The notes beneath the pieces were generated by a model that saw only the letters and a program-made list of their open reading frames with translations, did not search any database and was not told the origin of the DNA. Below are positions 43,933-58,500 of a stretch of DNA of 64,000 nt, piece after piece. The DNA comes from Enoplosus armatus (Eukaryota; Chordata; Actinopteri; Centrarchiformes; Enoplosidae): NCBI RefSeq assembly GCF_043641665.1, contig NC_092183.1, positions 5,481,501 to 5,545,500 of the forward strand. Direction: 5' to 3'. Position 1 is the first letter of the stretch. Every line of letters starts with the position of its first letter. The translations under genes and the position numbers were made by a program.

Positions 43933-45549
43933 CCTGTGATCCAGAATTAGTAGAAGTAGGTATAAAAAAACAGTTGCAGGGGTGGATGGATGGACAAATT
44001 ATGAGCCTGTAGAAAAAAGCTTTGACGAAGAGCTAATTTCTAGTGTGGCATACATTAAAATCATCATGGTGGACAACTTTGGGTTTCAGAGTCTTATTTG
44101 ACTTTGTTCTCATCACCACCTGCCCTGTCAAGCCGGGTTCGCCACTATTTTCCTGTGGAGCAGCAACCACAAGCAAACTGTTTGACTTGTCAAACCTTGT
44201 CTGGTAAATTACTTGTGTAGTCCTGGTTTACAATGTTGTAGATCCACAGGTAGGGAAATAGTTATTTGATCTGACCAAACAGCACTGTCAAAACTTGCAT
44301 TTTGTCAGCAGTTCTCCTTTTGGCTCTGTCTCGTGGCATTTTCCCATCACTTTGCCTTTCATTTGGCACAGAAATGAAAGGAATCTGTGTTGTTCATCAC
44401 AGCCACTTTGGAGGAAATGTGATGAATCTTTGAGCTAAGTTGACCTCAGTGCCTGGACCCAATCCTGCACTGAAGGAATCCCTCTGGCCGCAGTAAGCTC
44501 TGATGGGAACCAGCAAGTAAACAAATGAATCGTAACACAACAGATGGGACAGGCGATGACTAATCTCATCGGCCCAAATAGAGTGGCAGAACGTAGCACA
44601 GATGATCAAAAGCTGGGGGGAGAGCAGGGGAGAGATGGAAAGTTTGTGTTTTCCGTCCTACACGCTGTCAAGTGTGCATGACGGAAAACACTTTTATTTC
44701 ACACACCAAAGCGCCACGTCGTGTCGCCTCCATCGGTGTCGCCTCCATCGGTGTCATCACTGTGCTATCAAACACAAATCACTGAAATCATCTGCCAAAT
44801 CTCCTGAGTGGATGTGTGTGGCAGAGCGTTGTCACTTATCACAGGTTGGTGACAGGGAGGGCTGGAAAAATGCAAATAACATATCACACGCCTCACACAC
44901 CCCTGACATTAATTTTTTGTAAGTTTTTAGTAATCTCATTTGGAGGCAAGTAAAGCTGTCCAGGAAGAATTAAAAACACAATGACAAGGACAGCGGCCTG
45001 CCAATCCTCTCCCTCCAAGTCACGGTAAAGGGGGAGGACACAACGTGAATCTTGTCTCGATTTCTTACAGTCTGCCGTTTCTCCCCCAACACCTAAACCT
45101 TTTGTTCTGCACCAATGAATGGTGCCCATGTATTATAGATCATTAAACCGCTTTCATCTCCTCTCTTTGAGATGCACGCTGTTTTCCCTTTGAAAGCGTT
45201 AAGCATGGTGCAGCACGAATGAGCCACGACTGGGAAAAAAAAAGGAAGGGGAGGGGGGGGGGTGTGTGTGTGCTGAAGAGGAAACTGCTTAGAGAATGCC
45301 ACCAGTGTGTAGAAGGAGCAGAGCAAGCGATCCGTCACAGCCGCTGGCCAAACAGCCTCGTCCCAATACTTACCCCGAAGGCTTAGATTGCCCCCCTTTG
45401 CCCCAACACGAGCACATGGAGGCAACCTTGCATGATCACATGACATGTGCAGATGCAAGCATACAGAAAGAACATAGATATGAAAGCATACATATATACA
45501 CAGTCACACATTCATGCACTGACAGTATAGGCTCTCACAAACACACCTG

Positions 45550-45550
<1 letters not shown>

Positions 45551-45618
<68 letters not shown>

Positions 45619-45641
45619 CCACACACACACACCCACACACA
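45551..45641. repeat. (CA)n microsatellite
   Basis: About 44 CA units with a few CC interruptions. Confidence 0.97.
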
Positions 45642-45928
45642 GTCATTCTCCCATCAGTTCCCATATCTATCAGTCTGGAGTGAAAGATGATTTGGAGCGG
45701 CTCAATGTTTTGATCATTAGTTTGGACTCATGGAGTGCAGCAGTGGTGAAAAATGACACTGCTATCTCATGGCCACCTGTTCTTTTAATAAGAAAAAGAA
45801 CAATCCCCCCATCACAGGATGGATTGGCTACCTGATGCCTGGGGAAGAAATCCATGTTGGTTGTGTGTGCGCTTGTTGGAGTGTTTATTTGTGCCTGCAT
45901 GCGTATACATCTGAATTCAATTCTGCCT

Positions 45929-45929
<1 letters not shown>

Positions 45930-45980
<51 letters not shown>

Positions 45981-45981
45981 C
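45930..45981. repeat. (AT)n microsatellite
   Basis: About 24 AT units preceded by ACATGT. It is self-complementary and can form a cruciform. Confidence 0.95.
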
Positions 45982-47613
45982 ACCTGCTACACAATAGAGC
46001 CGGCATAAAGGTAACACATAAATCTTGTCGGAGTACAAAGATCATACAGTAGATATGTGTGAATATATCAGGCAGTAGAGTGTGTAAGACGCTATTTCTT
46101 TGCCACATATCTTCCAGGAGTTACAGCTGAGAATAAATCTTTGCCTCTTGGTGAGAAATGTTGGATATTTAAATTGGGTTTATAAGACAATGTTCCAATT
46201 TAATCATAATTTAGTTGCCCCTTTAGTGTGTGACATTTATCAGTTTAGCAGTCTTGCTTTGAAAGAAATCTAGCTAGGCTAAAGTAGCCTAGCAAGTAGA
46301 GTTAGCTCAGGAACAAAATAAATTTTTGAATTAATGAATTACAGTTGTAATACAAATTACAACAAATACAGGGTGAATGGTGTGTCATAATTTCAAAGGA
46401 CAATAGCCAACTCCTGAACGCGTGCAGAAATCAGTTTATCAAAAACAGGATAGAAATAATCTACCAATGAAAACATGTATCCAAAGAATAACAGTCTAGT
46501 ATTGTAGGGATTACATTGACATTGGACGAATCAGCACTTTAAGATTTACCAAATGTTCAGTGCCAATGTAGAAAGTAGTGTGTCTTACTTGTGGCAAGGT
46601 GAAACGTAAGGATGTGGAAGTGTTTTTGTTGAATAAACATGACCACACCTATAACCATAGTTTATTTATGACCACAGCATTTGGCTGACCTTAACCATCC
46701 GCAATTGCCACACACGGATATCGTAGCAAACGCGAATTTAAAAAGAAAAATTGCATTGGACATGAAAAACAATGTCATTGAATGTAATCCAGGAATCCCA
46801 GAATTGACGTTCTTGTGTTATGATAGGGTTGAAGGTTGAAGAAAGCACAAATACTACAGTCTTAATTGTAGGCCTATGTTAGTTAAACATGCAAGGTTGT
46901 TATTTAACACAACCTTACAGTATCATTAATATCTTTGTAAAATCAACTTTGTTTGACTGCCCTCACCAGAAACCATTGGTTTGTTCGAATGCCTAAGATG
47001 ACCTATGGTTATGTTTTCCTGACATCATCTATCAAATTGTTTACGAAGGTTTTTCAATAAATTACATAACAATATTTTTTTTAACAGTATTTCTTTATAC
47101 TATTTATACACACAGAAACACCCACACGCTACATTTGTCCGTTTGATTGTGCCTACATGTGCGCCCGTGGCTTTCTGTCCATTTCTTTGCACGTGTGTTA
47201 TTGAATGTGTGTGTGTGTGCCTATAGAAAGCAGCATGCTACCAGGCAGACGCGGCATGGTGCTCCTTGGTTCTGGGATCCAATTGTCATGCCAGAACAGT
47301 AGGAGGAACATTTACCCGACCAGTGATGCTGAGATGAAAGCAGAGAGAGTAGAGCAGCCTGGCTGGTTTTCTCGCTGCTCTGCGGTGAGCAGACAAACAG
47401 CAACCGACGTGATTGGTGTTTGGATTTGCTGGAGATATTATGGAGGTGTTTTTGTGAAGGCAGCAGAGCTAAACCAAAGTAAACCAAGTTAAACTGAACC
47501 TTATGGGTCTGACCCACATCCAAAATGGACCTATTATTCCCTTTCTCTCTCTCACTGGCATTTGTTTTAGCTTCATATTTGTTTTAGCTTCCTGTTGTTT
47601 TCAGTGTCTTCAA

Positions 47614-47790
47614 AGGGTTGGTTCACCCATTTCACAAAGTAGTAGATATCTGGCCATGTACATACTGTAGTTTTGGTCTTATTTGTCCAGGTTTCGAGAT
47701 ATGTTTCGTGAGTTTTTTCTCCACCCCAATAAAATGGATGATGAATGGAATTTGTAACTATTGATTATAGCCACTTTCATTTCAATTTGC
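47614..47790. repeat. teleost interspersed repeat, family E
   Basis: GGGTTGGTTCACCCATTTCA, CCAGGTTTCGAGATATGTTT and CTCCACCCCAATAAAATGGA occur in the order seen in a common fish repeat. The copy looks truncated. Confidence 0.5.
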
Positions 47791-50764
47791 TTGGAATCAT
47801 TCATTTGTACAACACATTACTTTATTGTGATAACGCAATACGACCACGTCATCTACTACAAGATACAATTGCGCTGAAAGTCCAACAAAATTATGAATGA
47901 AAAATTGCTTGGATATAAATACAATTGGATTGGGCCGTTCTTTTCAGAACACGATGAATAGATGAATTAATTAAATGGGTGTCTCGAATGAATGGAACTA
48001 ATTGGACACAGGACACTTTAATCACAGTTCTGGTTTCCTATTGTGAACAGATTTTGGGATGAATAGATATGCTATAGGGTGTATACAGTGGATACATTGA
48101 ATAGAGTTGAGAAGAAGAGTAATTGGAGGTGAGCTGAGAGTCGTGTCAGCAGTATTAACTTATTTGATCCTTCTCCGAACAGGATATGAATAATTGCTTG
48201 TTTTATTTCGGGATGATGAGTCAGAGAGCACCTCCCTATTCTTACACAACCTAACACTGAACGTGAGGCTGCAGCCTATAAGAGCACTGATTTTCTGGAT
48301 AAGAGAGCCAAGTCTGGCACATCTTCATTGATTTCTCCCTCTCCCTTGTGCTTGTGTAGGCTCCGACTCTGAGAGCTACAGAAAGAGGGCGTGTGAAGGG
48401 GAAATAAATGGACATCTCATCCGTTCTCCTTCAGCGTTTTGGACACCCACATCTTCATTGAAGCTGCGAACACAATGCCTATATGAGGAAACTGAACCCA
48501 CACGCTTTTGCCTCGCCAAATGCTCAGTAGAGGAGAGCCTCTGGATGCAAGCCCAAGTGGGAAAAAAAACATGTTGTCCCAGTGGCAAACACTAGGGGGC
48601 AGTAGTAGTCTTCACGGCCCTTCCATGAACCTCGACCCAGCTGTGTGTGAGAAAGAGATCCTCAGCAGCATCTTCTCCTCCACAATCCTCAGTCCTAAAA
48701 AGCCCTTTTAAAAGGCTGTATGAAAATTCATCGTGCTTTCAAACTGACCTATTTTGGGAGATTTGTTGCTTGGCTTCTCTGAATTCTTCTTTTTCTCCAC
48801 CCCCCTCTATATTCTCTCTTATCGTGATGAGGATTTTGAGAAGACAGGAGAAATATTGGCAAGTTGCTGGGGCAGATTTAAACACATGGAAGCACCAGCA
48901 ATAGCTTGAGACCGTTGCTGCTAAAAATAGAGTCATAATACCTGATATGTCTCTTATTTTCCATAAACTACCTAAAGAACATATGGCAGCTACGCACCCA
49001 CGCACAGCCAGCGTGCACGCACAGAGAAACACTTTCTTCAGCTTTCTTCTTCTTCCCTCTTTTCTGCCACTTCATAAAGCGTCTTGAAAGTCCACACATG
49101 CCACCATCGCTGGGCGAGAGCGCTCCTATTCCACCGACATGCACTGTAGTAAACACAGTAATCCCCTCCTCCATGTTTTAAGGATTAATATCATCTTTAT
49201 TCATAAGCATAGCAGCAAGACTGCTGTCGCGCTTGTGAAGGGACACTCATGCTACACACACAGACACACAGACTGGCATGCACAAATAACCATTAAGTGT
49301 CATGCGGGCCGGCTCAAACACACGTGTCTTCTTTCCGTGATGACATGATCTGTGGGTGGCAGATTGATTTGGTCCAGCGAGAGAGAGAGAGAGAAACAAT
49401 CAGATCAAAGAGGAAGAGGAAGTGAGAGAGAATAAGCAAGAGGAGGGGAGAGAGGGAGAGAAAGAAAGAGAGAGAGCGCTTCCACTTTGACTTGATGGAT
49501 TTAACTCTCATTCAAAAGGACAGACTTATGACACATGGGAGAGAGATTCGCTTTTCCTTCCTTTTATCCGCGGAAGTACTACAGTGTCGCTTCGACGCGC
49601 ACAACAAACACACACAGAGTTGTAGAAACACCCTTGCACTCTACTGTCCTCTCTCTCTGCTCTACACACACACACACACACACACGGCTCCAGCACTCAT
49701 CTTTCCTCTCTCCCCTACTCTTCCTCTATCTCCCCTTCTTTTCTTTCAGAGATGGCTTCAGCTAACAAGCCCGGGGCTCGGGGGTTGCATTAGCGAGGTC
49801 CTTGGTCCTCGGTCCCCGTCACTGAGCTGGAGGAAGGGTTTCAGAGCACCGCTATCTGTCTGATTGCCTGTGTGATAAAAGAAAAGAGCTGTTAGGAGAG
49901 GAAGATGAGGAGGAGGACGGGGAGTATCATCATAACAGCCTTTGGGGGGGCCACAAGTTCGGCTCCTGGGGGCAAGATTGTGCGCCTCTGATTTCCCTGC
50001 ATGCTCTGTACCCAGACTGATAAGACACAGGCAAAGTGCGGGGGGCTTCTAAATGTGTGTTTGTGAGGTATCTTGGTGGCATTTTGTTCATGACTGTGTG
50101 GGAGCGGGGTGTGTGTTTGTTAGTTTGTGTGTTTGCGTGTGTTCCCAGGCGAGGATTACCTTAGCACTCATTATCACTCATGGTGAAGATCATCATTATA
50201 GCCTTGCCTGCCCTGCATGACTCCTCCACCTCCCTCCAGTAACTCACTACTAATACCCACACTGCTCTGAGACACACTGTAGGCTGCAGCGGGCAGCAAA
50301 GGGCCCGTGCTGTACTTAAAATGAGGCTGGCTAGCAGGTATGGTTTTCTTCCATCAGGAAAAATGCAAGATAACACAAAATATTAGCTGCGAGTGAAACA
50401 CATTCATCCATAGAAAGCACACATCTCGAAAGCAGGCAGACGTATGCCGCTGTTGGTATTGTTTTGTCTGAGTGAAAGCTGCTTACAAGCTGCTCCAGTG
50501 GTTTACAAATCTGTCTCTGGAAAACAATTTCACTTTCACAGACCTCCCTCACGCCCATTGTTCTCTGTCTTCTGTCTCCCAAGTGGGCAATACAGCCAGC
50601 TCACCCCTTGATCTCACTTTCTGCATCGAATGCATTGTTCCCCGATGGAAGCTGCATAGCAGACCTATCGCTTTGTGATGCAAATGCTGCATGTATTAAA
50701 AATGGCAGTGTGAATTCAGCTATATATTATTGTTGTTTTATCCCATTTCTGGCAAAGTTCAATT
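47791..50764. other. non-coding, no gene seen
   Basis: It contains GA-rich DNA at 49380-49475 and a (CA)n at 49664-49685. No exon with family resemblance was found. Confidence 0.5.
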
Positions 50765-50985
50765 TTCAATTAATTTGCAATTTTGTTAATATAGCGCCAA
50801 ATCACAACAAAAGTCATCTCATGACACTTTACAAATAGAGCAGGTCCAGACCGACTCTTTATAATATCATTACAGAGACCTGACAGTTCCCACCATGAGC
50901 AAGCACTATGGCGACAGTGGCGAGGAAAAACTTCCTTTTAAGAGGCAGAAACCTCGAGCAAAATGGTGTTGAAGACATTCCAACA
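50765..50985. repeat. teleost interspersed repeat, family F
   Basis: TAGCGCCAAATCACAACAAA is followed by GTCATCTCATGACACTTTAC, then ATGAGCAAGCACTATGGCGA, CAGTGGCGAGGAAAAACTTC and AGGCAGAAACCTCGAGCAAA. This word order is very common in fish intergenic DNA. The copy is truncated at the 3' side. Confidence 0.75.
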
Positions 50986-52543
50986 GTGATTCAAAGTAAA
51001 ATGAAGATATTGTTTTGTGTAGAACTTCACTTTGCAGCAGCACAAATGCATTAAAGCAGGAATTCAGTGTTTATGAGGTGACAGTGCGCATTTCATCATC
51101 AAATTCTGACTGTGACTAATGTGTCTGTTGTGATCTGGTTCCTGTTTTTATTTGGACCAAGCTAGGAGTTCTTCGGCTCAGTTTTGTACAAAACAACATC
51201 CCTACTATTCAGCTTTAGACTGGCAAGTTACACATCGGAAGCATGGAAGAGGAAAAATACTATGAAATTATGAAATATATGCCACTCAGTAGCAAAGTAA
51301 GGCTTTTGTCACACCAACAAAGTGAACCTTTTTCTCCCCTTTTTTCACTATTTGTCAAAAAGTAATCTTGAAAAGCTGAAACCTGTCATCTAGTTCTTAT
51401 TGCAAGTTGAAATATAGTCTTTCAAAATACAACCATATCATTATTCATGAGTGACATCAAATCACATTTCACCAACATTTAATGTTGACTGAGAAAAGTG
51501 GTGGGTTGTGAATAATGTCATCTCAAACAGTTGAAGTTCTGATCATCTTGCCGCACACCAAGAAAATAATAAGATCCACCAGCCCACACAAGCAAGACAG
51601 AGAAATACTACTAATCCTTTTCATGTGCTCTCAACATACTGTAGTTTTAATGAGAACTTGAGCTGTTAAACATACTGCTTTTACAGCCTGGCCTGTAGCC
51701 AGTGAAACTTTTAGACCTCCTTATGCTGCAATGCACTGAAGCTGATGGATGAACTTCAATCACTCATTCAATAACATCAGAATGGAAACACACGCTCCAG
51801 GGGGTACTTTCTTGGAGATGATCCTGCTCTCCTTTTAAATGCAGAAAAAGAAAGAAAGAAAAAAAAACCTTCTTGGGTCTTTAAATACTGATTTGCTGTG
51901 TTATGTGGCACATAAGAACAGAAAAGAACCCATAGGGCACAAAGAAGGCTGCAGCAATGGTTATTATCTCAGTTCATTTGACAATGACATATAGAGACAA
52001 TCCTAGATGGAATATGTTTAAGCACTTTTCTGGTTGTTTTGCCCCCTTTTGTAGTTCTCCCTGACAAAGAGCCTGTGCTGCAAATTTCTCCAGACGCTGG
52101 AGCAGCTCCAGTGGGAAGGAGCGATGAGGTGTGGCTGAGGTGTGCGAGAGTATTTCTAAATGTAAACAGAGGCATTCGCGACCATTGAGTCGCATCTGTC
52201 TCTGTCAGCGGATCTGCCTCGTGTCTTTTTTTTCCACACAAAACCCCCGAAATATTCACTGACACGCACGCTCACACATAAATTCATCTCCTTCTCTATC
52301 CCATCATCCCAATTCACGCTCCCTTTCAGTTGTTTAATCACTGCAGAGGATTGTGGGACACAGAGCTGATATAAAAAAAAAACAGATATTGAGAGAGCAG
52401 ATATTGGCTGGGCAGCAGTCGACGCAATTTCTAGTCTCAGCGGTCTCAACTTCAGCTGACCTTGAGGTGGTGTTAGAGGGGGATATAGCAAGTTGTCTGC
52501 CTGTCTGGCTCAGCAAGGGTCCCTCTCTCTCTCTCTCTCTCTC

Positions 52544-52599
<56 letters not shown>

Positions 52600-55424
52600 A
52601 CCCTCACCTAACTGTTTTTCAATTTCCCTCTCTCAACACGGTCTCACATAAAAGTATATCGTGTTTTCTCTAATCCGTCCACCTCTTATGCTGTCTCTCC
52701 GTCTCCCTCCCACTGTCTGATACACTCATACACACACACACACACACCAGACTAATCTCAATCAATTGTAACGCCTCGCGGAAATCAGTGCCTCCCTGCC
52801 AATTCCGGCTGCCACATGCACGTGTTTCTTGATTATAAATGAACATTTCTTTTGCTTCTCTATTGTCGGTTGATATATACATAAAAGTGATTCAACCTAC
52901 GACCGGTTCACGTTTTACTTTTTGGGCTCCTTACCTCTGTGTTCTGTTTCAAGAAGCGGGTCTACCGAGTTATCTGATTAACTTTGCCCAGTAAAACCGA
53001 GACCCCTGTCAAATCTGGAACACCGACTGATGTACAACTAAGTTTTTCCGGGTTTTCAGCCAGGAAATGTATCCAGATACCTCAATAAAACTGCTTCTCG
53101 AAACAGGCCCTGGCATTTGACAGGTCTGGGTGTATAATAATATAAGACTGGGTACATTCTAAAGAAAGCTGGCAACTACGGGTGCATACGCCAAAAAAAG
53201 TCTTCCTCTTGCTTGCTTCAACACTAAAAGAATATGTTGCCACAGGTGTAACAGGGACTCCAGCATTTGGTGCCTGTAAACTAAATTACACTTTGTGCTT
53301 TGTTTCTTTGCTAATTACGTAAGTGTGACTTAATATTTACTATTAGTGCTTCTGGGACATCCTACACACAGTATGCTTTTAATTCACACATTTACTCTCT
53401 TTATATTTACATATCTTTCTCAGTCTCATACAGTACATTGCATGAAGGAATATTGATTTTTGAATTATGTTTGCTCCCACTTCCTTATCCTCAATAATCC
53501 ATACTCTGTCTCACTCTTTTACATCTTTGCATACATCTTTGCTATATCTTTGATAAATATCAAGGTTTTAAACTGTATGCTGTTGGTATTTGGTGAAGAC
53601 CTGTTTGCATTTGAGTGTTTGGAAATAATCAACATTTGCTCTTTTTCAGCTCTCTACCTTGTTCTCAGGCTCTAGAGACTTTTCATCAGAATGGGTTCTG
53701 ATGGTTTACTGTACATGCATGTCAAAAAATAATAAAAGCAGTAACCACTATGGACAGAAAAAGTAGATGGAGGGGAAAACACCTCATTTCCCCGTTATAG
53801 ATGATGCCCTGCTGAATCTGCTGAGATTTTAACAACCTAAAACAGAAACTTAAACTATCACATGATGTAGCTCACTAATTAAAAATGAGAGTCCTTGTAA
53901 ATACAAAAATTTGCCTGAAGCACTCACGAAATCCAGCATTGTTGAAATGTTAACAAAGGGTCTAAAATGGATAACTAAACTGTGGCATGTACGAGTAACC
54001 TGGGTTACACGGATTATTTAAAAGGTCATCTATTGCCTCGACTTCAGCGAAGTAAAAGCAGTTGAGCTGCAGAACAGTGTGAGGCAGAGAGAGAAAGGGA
54101 TTAACCCTCTTCCCCAGGACAGCAGGAGACGGTGCGTGCCTGTCTTCACGAGGATGTGTGCATGTTTCTGTGTGTATGTGTGTTTAGGGATGGCATATCT
54201 GTATCCCGCTCACTTCCTCTGTGCATGTGGGATGCAGCCGGTAGGTGGAAGGTGGTCTGGCATTTAAGCGTTTGACACTATCAGTGGTGTGTGAGTGAGT
54301 GTCAGGAGTGTGCGGGTGTGCAAGCGTGGGCGAGAGGAGGAGGTAGGAGGAGGAGGGTGGGCGGAGGAAGAGGGTGTGTTTGTGTGTGTGTGTGTGGGCT
54401 GGTGGTGGGAGGGATTTCCACTGAACCACAAAGCAGATGGTGCAGATGTGAGTGGGTGTTCTCTGTCTCAGCAAGGCCAAGTTTATCCAGCAGCCGTATG
54501 GAAGTCCAGGGATTCATCTCCATCTCGCTCTCCATTGAGGATTCCGCTGCTTACTAGCTCATTGCCAGCCTCGGGCTAAACTGTGAACATTTGTATGTAT
54601 ACAGCACAACTGGCACACTGCCTGCCACATATTGTGGCAAAGTTTAGCTTGGTGAAAGTACAGGCTTTAAATTATGTGAGGTGTCAAAGTGATGCATCAT
54701 CATCTCGCATTGCTCATCACACAGTGGAGGAGAGGGGTTAGGTGTAGGATGAAAAAAAGGTTTGTCAGAATGTAGCTATTTATAAAAGAGGTGTTGAGTG
54801 TCGAGGTGTGAAGCTGTTGACAGCATAGACACCTTGCTTTTCATATCATCTAATAAACCACAATCACACATACAGTAGAGTCATTTCAACATTATTCCTC
54901 CATGTTTGGGTGAATGTCACAAACACTTTTCCCATGTAGTTTTGGTTAACATTCTTGACTCCATGGTGGTGGAAAGAAAATATCACACCATTAATAAATG
55001 TACGACCCAATTACTCCACAAATCAATTATTCAATTTTCCCATGAATTAACCATCGACGCAATCAGTCACATATGAGTCAGTCAATCACTGTTGATCCAA
55101 CAGAAGCCTCCAACTCCTTTCTCCCGACACCATTCTGCCCTTCTCCCATCTCAACAGATAAACGAGATGGGAGAAATACTTGTAGATGCAACGTCTGATG
55201 TCCCTGCCCGCAGGGCAGCCTGGGGCCAATTTTCATCATTACTTCCATGTTCTTACAGTATTCTACTGTGGCCTGTTCTTAACACGTTGGTGGCATTTTC
55301 AGTATGCCAGGTATGCGCCTGTAATCAGGCTCTAACAGTCAGAAGTAATGTCGCTTCAAGAAATCCTGTCTTTGCACAGGATACAGTCCTGGCTCACCCA
55401 GCTTGAGCTAAAATCGAGGTGTAG
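50986..55424. other. non-coding, no gene seen
   Basis: It includes the compound CT/CA tract and a GT/GA-rich stretch at 54280-54400. No exon is supported. Confidence 0.5.
52522..52597. repeat. compound (CT)n(CA)n microsatellite
   Basis: CT units at 52522-52547 run into about 25 CA units at 52548-52597. A smaller (CA)n follows at about 52727-52748. Confidence 0.97.
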
Positions 55425-55525
55425 CAGCAAGTGTGTGTGTGAATGGGTGAATGAGACCTGAACTGTAAAGCGCTTTGGGAACTGTTAAGGTTGAAAAGCG
55501 CTATAGAAGTGAAGCCATTGATCAT
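55425..55525 (+). repeat. SINE/LINE-like tail with AAAGCGCTTTG
   Basis: GTGTGTGTGTGAATGGGTGA, CTGTAAAGCGCTTTGGGAAC and GAAAAGCGCTATAGAAGTGA match the conserved tail of fish L2-type elements and SINEs that share it. Confidence 0.65.
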
Positions 55526-58500
55526 TCCAATTCGTTGGTCACATTTAACTTTTAGTTCAGTATCACTGGAGTGCCACTGATGTAAACTTTCAATCAATTA
55601 ATTCATTAAAAAAAAACAAAATTATATATTTATTAATTAATGGTACCCTGCGCAGGTTTTGGATCCCTAGTTGGGCTGTAGAGCAATATGAGCACATGTG
55701 CTGGTCTATGTATCTATGTACTGATCAACAGTTGGTTTCAAAATAATGGAAAAAATGGCTTTGCAAATGTTTCATGAGGAGGAAAATGCATTCAATTTGT
55801 CAGAGCTAATACACACAATGTGTTTGGGTTAAAAACACTGAAAGTGTTTACAAAACTCCACATGGTACCTTTAATACGCAAATAGTACAAGAGGAGAATT
55901 TGTTAAATTATTTAAGAAATTAATTCAACAATAACATTTTAAAAATAAATCAAATCATCATTTGAAGACAAAATAATGAAATTGATTTATTAATTAACAG
56001 ATTTAATTATATATTCCTTTAACTAGAGTTTTTAATGAATTATTTAAATGTAATTGCTGCTTTTACTTTAGCGATTTCTCAATCGATTACAATTAGAAAC
56101 TGAATACGTCTATAATTGTTCTGGTGTCACTCAGGCTCCGTAGTTTTTACTTACACAGCACAAAACAAGGTGGATTACAAAATCCTGCAATGGACATGCA
56201 CAGTGAAGTCGTATATAAACATCCAAGAAATAAAGTCACGTTTTAGCTGGAGATGAGTCAGCTGCTTAATTAGGATCCAAGAAAAACATGTCATAAAGAG
56301 GTAATTGCTAAGTCTTTGTGTTTTCTGGCTTGAGAGAAAGGCAGCAGAGCGGAGTTAGCTAGGTGGAGCTTTTATTGCAAACCACAATAGAGGCTGCAAA
56401 GTGAGGTTTGAAAGCTATCAATGTTAAATATAATTATAATTTCATAAAGTAATTGAGTCATCGGTACAGATCAGCTATCTACTGCACCGCTGCAGATAAA
56501 TTGTTCATTTCTTTTGCTGTGGGGCAGGCAATATCTTACGGTCTCTTTAATTGACCCAGTAAAATGTGATCAAATCTATCTATATTATAGTCACATTACA
56601 ACATAATAACCAAACTGATTAACCCACTAAATTGCACTTTACCACCATCTGATATGCATCAGTATGTGTCAGATTATGTGTGGCCACTGCTGCAATATTC
56701 CCCTGCTCTATCAAAACTTCACCCTGTGGTCATTCCTTGCTTTCCTTCCTTTCATCATCTTGCTCTCATTATAATTATCATCCTCCTTCCCCCTTTCCTT
56801 TTTTTCTGTATTTTTCATCTCTCTTTTCTCTATATCTCCCCGGCATATGACTCCGTTCTCCACTCCCTCAGCTCCTTTCTCAAACAAAATCCCACAATCT
56901 CTCTCTCTTTCTCTCTCTGTCTAATAAGAATTGGTAGGACCAGGCAGGAGGGGACAGTGGCAGAGCAAATGCCTGAGAGCAGCAATTTGTTCACTTTGGA
57001 TTGATTAACACACAGTGCCCCGCCTCCCAGCCACCACCAGTGGCCAGCCAATGAAGTATCTGATTGACAAATGAAATGGTGATTGAAAAAAAAAAAAAAA
57101 ACCCTGCACACACACACGAGGACTTAATGGATGTCGATCCTACCGCTGACAGAGGCCGAGGGACTGATGTTTTGCAGACGTGTGTGACATTTCAAACTGG
57201 TTTGGCACAGATGTTCTTTGACCTTTTCACTTATTTGTACACATTTTACACATTTGTCCATTTTTATTGTTGCTTTGTAATTCCCAAATGCATGTCCAAA
57301 ACAAGCCTATATTCTACAAAACATGGTTAAATACTAATATGCTACAATCCAGGTATTGTGTCATCTTTTTATAATAAATAGAAGGTCACTGGGAGGTGGT
57401 CGGTCAGGGTGGCTGAATATTGAAAAAGGCAATGCATACACTTGTGCATTTCTTAAACTTAAGTGCTTGAAGTTTGCTTAACCATAAAAAGCTGCGCAAA
57501 TCAATATTTTTATATATACAATTCATCAAATGACATTTTGGCTTCTTTCAGCAGTCAGCAACTGTTTTATTGTCTCACCGCTTATCAGTCTTGCTGCCAG
57601 CCTCAGCGGGCAGCTGTTTTCAGTGAATCAGCTCTGATGAACCCAAACTAAACTGCTACTTCTATATAAACTACCTGCTCAGCGTCAAACAGCAGACCGA
57701 CAAAGTTAGCTGGTGAACACAATGGAGCATTTGGAACCAGATATTTTCCTGAGGAGTTGGTACCAAAACAGAGGGAGAGTGAATATTGGACTAACGTTAA
57801 TCAGATGGCCAGAAACATGACTCCAAGTGAATGCCAATGTCTCTCTGTGTCTGTTGGATCTGTAAATAAGCAATTGTTGGCTAATATGTTTACAATATTA
57901 ACTCTATAAAGTGAGGACATGTCACTGTTGTGCTCCAAAGTGGCCAGAAAATAAATAAACGGTTTAGCAGATATGTTCAATACAAAAAGGTTTTCTTGTT
58001 ATGTTGATAGAAAATGTAAACTGGGCCGTGTTTCTTTATATTTTCTGATTGGCATAATGTAATTAGTAAGAGACAGAGTTGGTCCAAGTATAATTTGGTT
58101 AAAACTTTAAATCAATTCAATATTAACATGTAATTGATGTGATGCCATCTACCTATTTGACCAGTTTGATTATACTATATACTATACTTTTGTCTGTGTG
58201 ACTTGTCAACAAATGGACTTCTAAGAGCATCTACAGGGAATACAGGACGAGTGCCTCTTCATGCACAGGGCTTTGAGGTTATGATTAAGAAGGTAAGCCT
58301 TCGTCATTCAAAAGACAAAATGAATCATGCATTTCTTTATATTTCTCCCCAGGCAAATACAGAAGAGCTTCTTCTTCCTTTGTTTGATGTAGACCTTTGT
58401 AAGTACAAGTCACAGTCAGGTCTGCAGCTGGCACAGAACACAGGATTGGACAGTATTTTCAATGTTATTAAGCAAAAGGTCGATTCAGTTTGTTAATCTG

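Larger units (their letters stand above)
43933..47613. other. non-coding, microsatellite-rich
   Basis: It holds the CA and AT tracts listed separately. The Thr-His frame at 45296-45835 is a by-product of the CA repeat. No gene is supported. Confidence 0.55.

Noticed and set aside
45296..45835. 179-codon open frame with Thr-His repeats
   Set aside because: It is the translation of the (CA)n microsatellite and its flanks. It has no domain or splice support.
50321..50337. ATGAGGCTGGCTAGCAG followed by GTATGG, thought of as an rtn4r-like first coding exon
   Set aside because: Only 17 bases could be coding and the residues do not clearly match a known fish Rtn4r start. Such a pattern is expected by chance.
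58203..58496. 97-codon plus-strand frame
   Set aside because: No recognised domain and no flanking splice pattern; its codon use does not resemble that of the two real genes.
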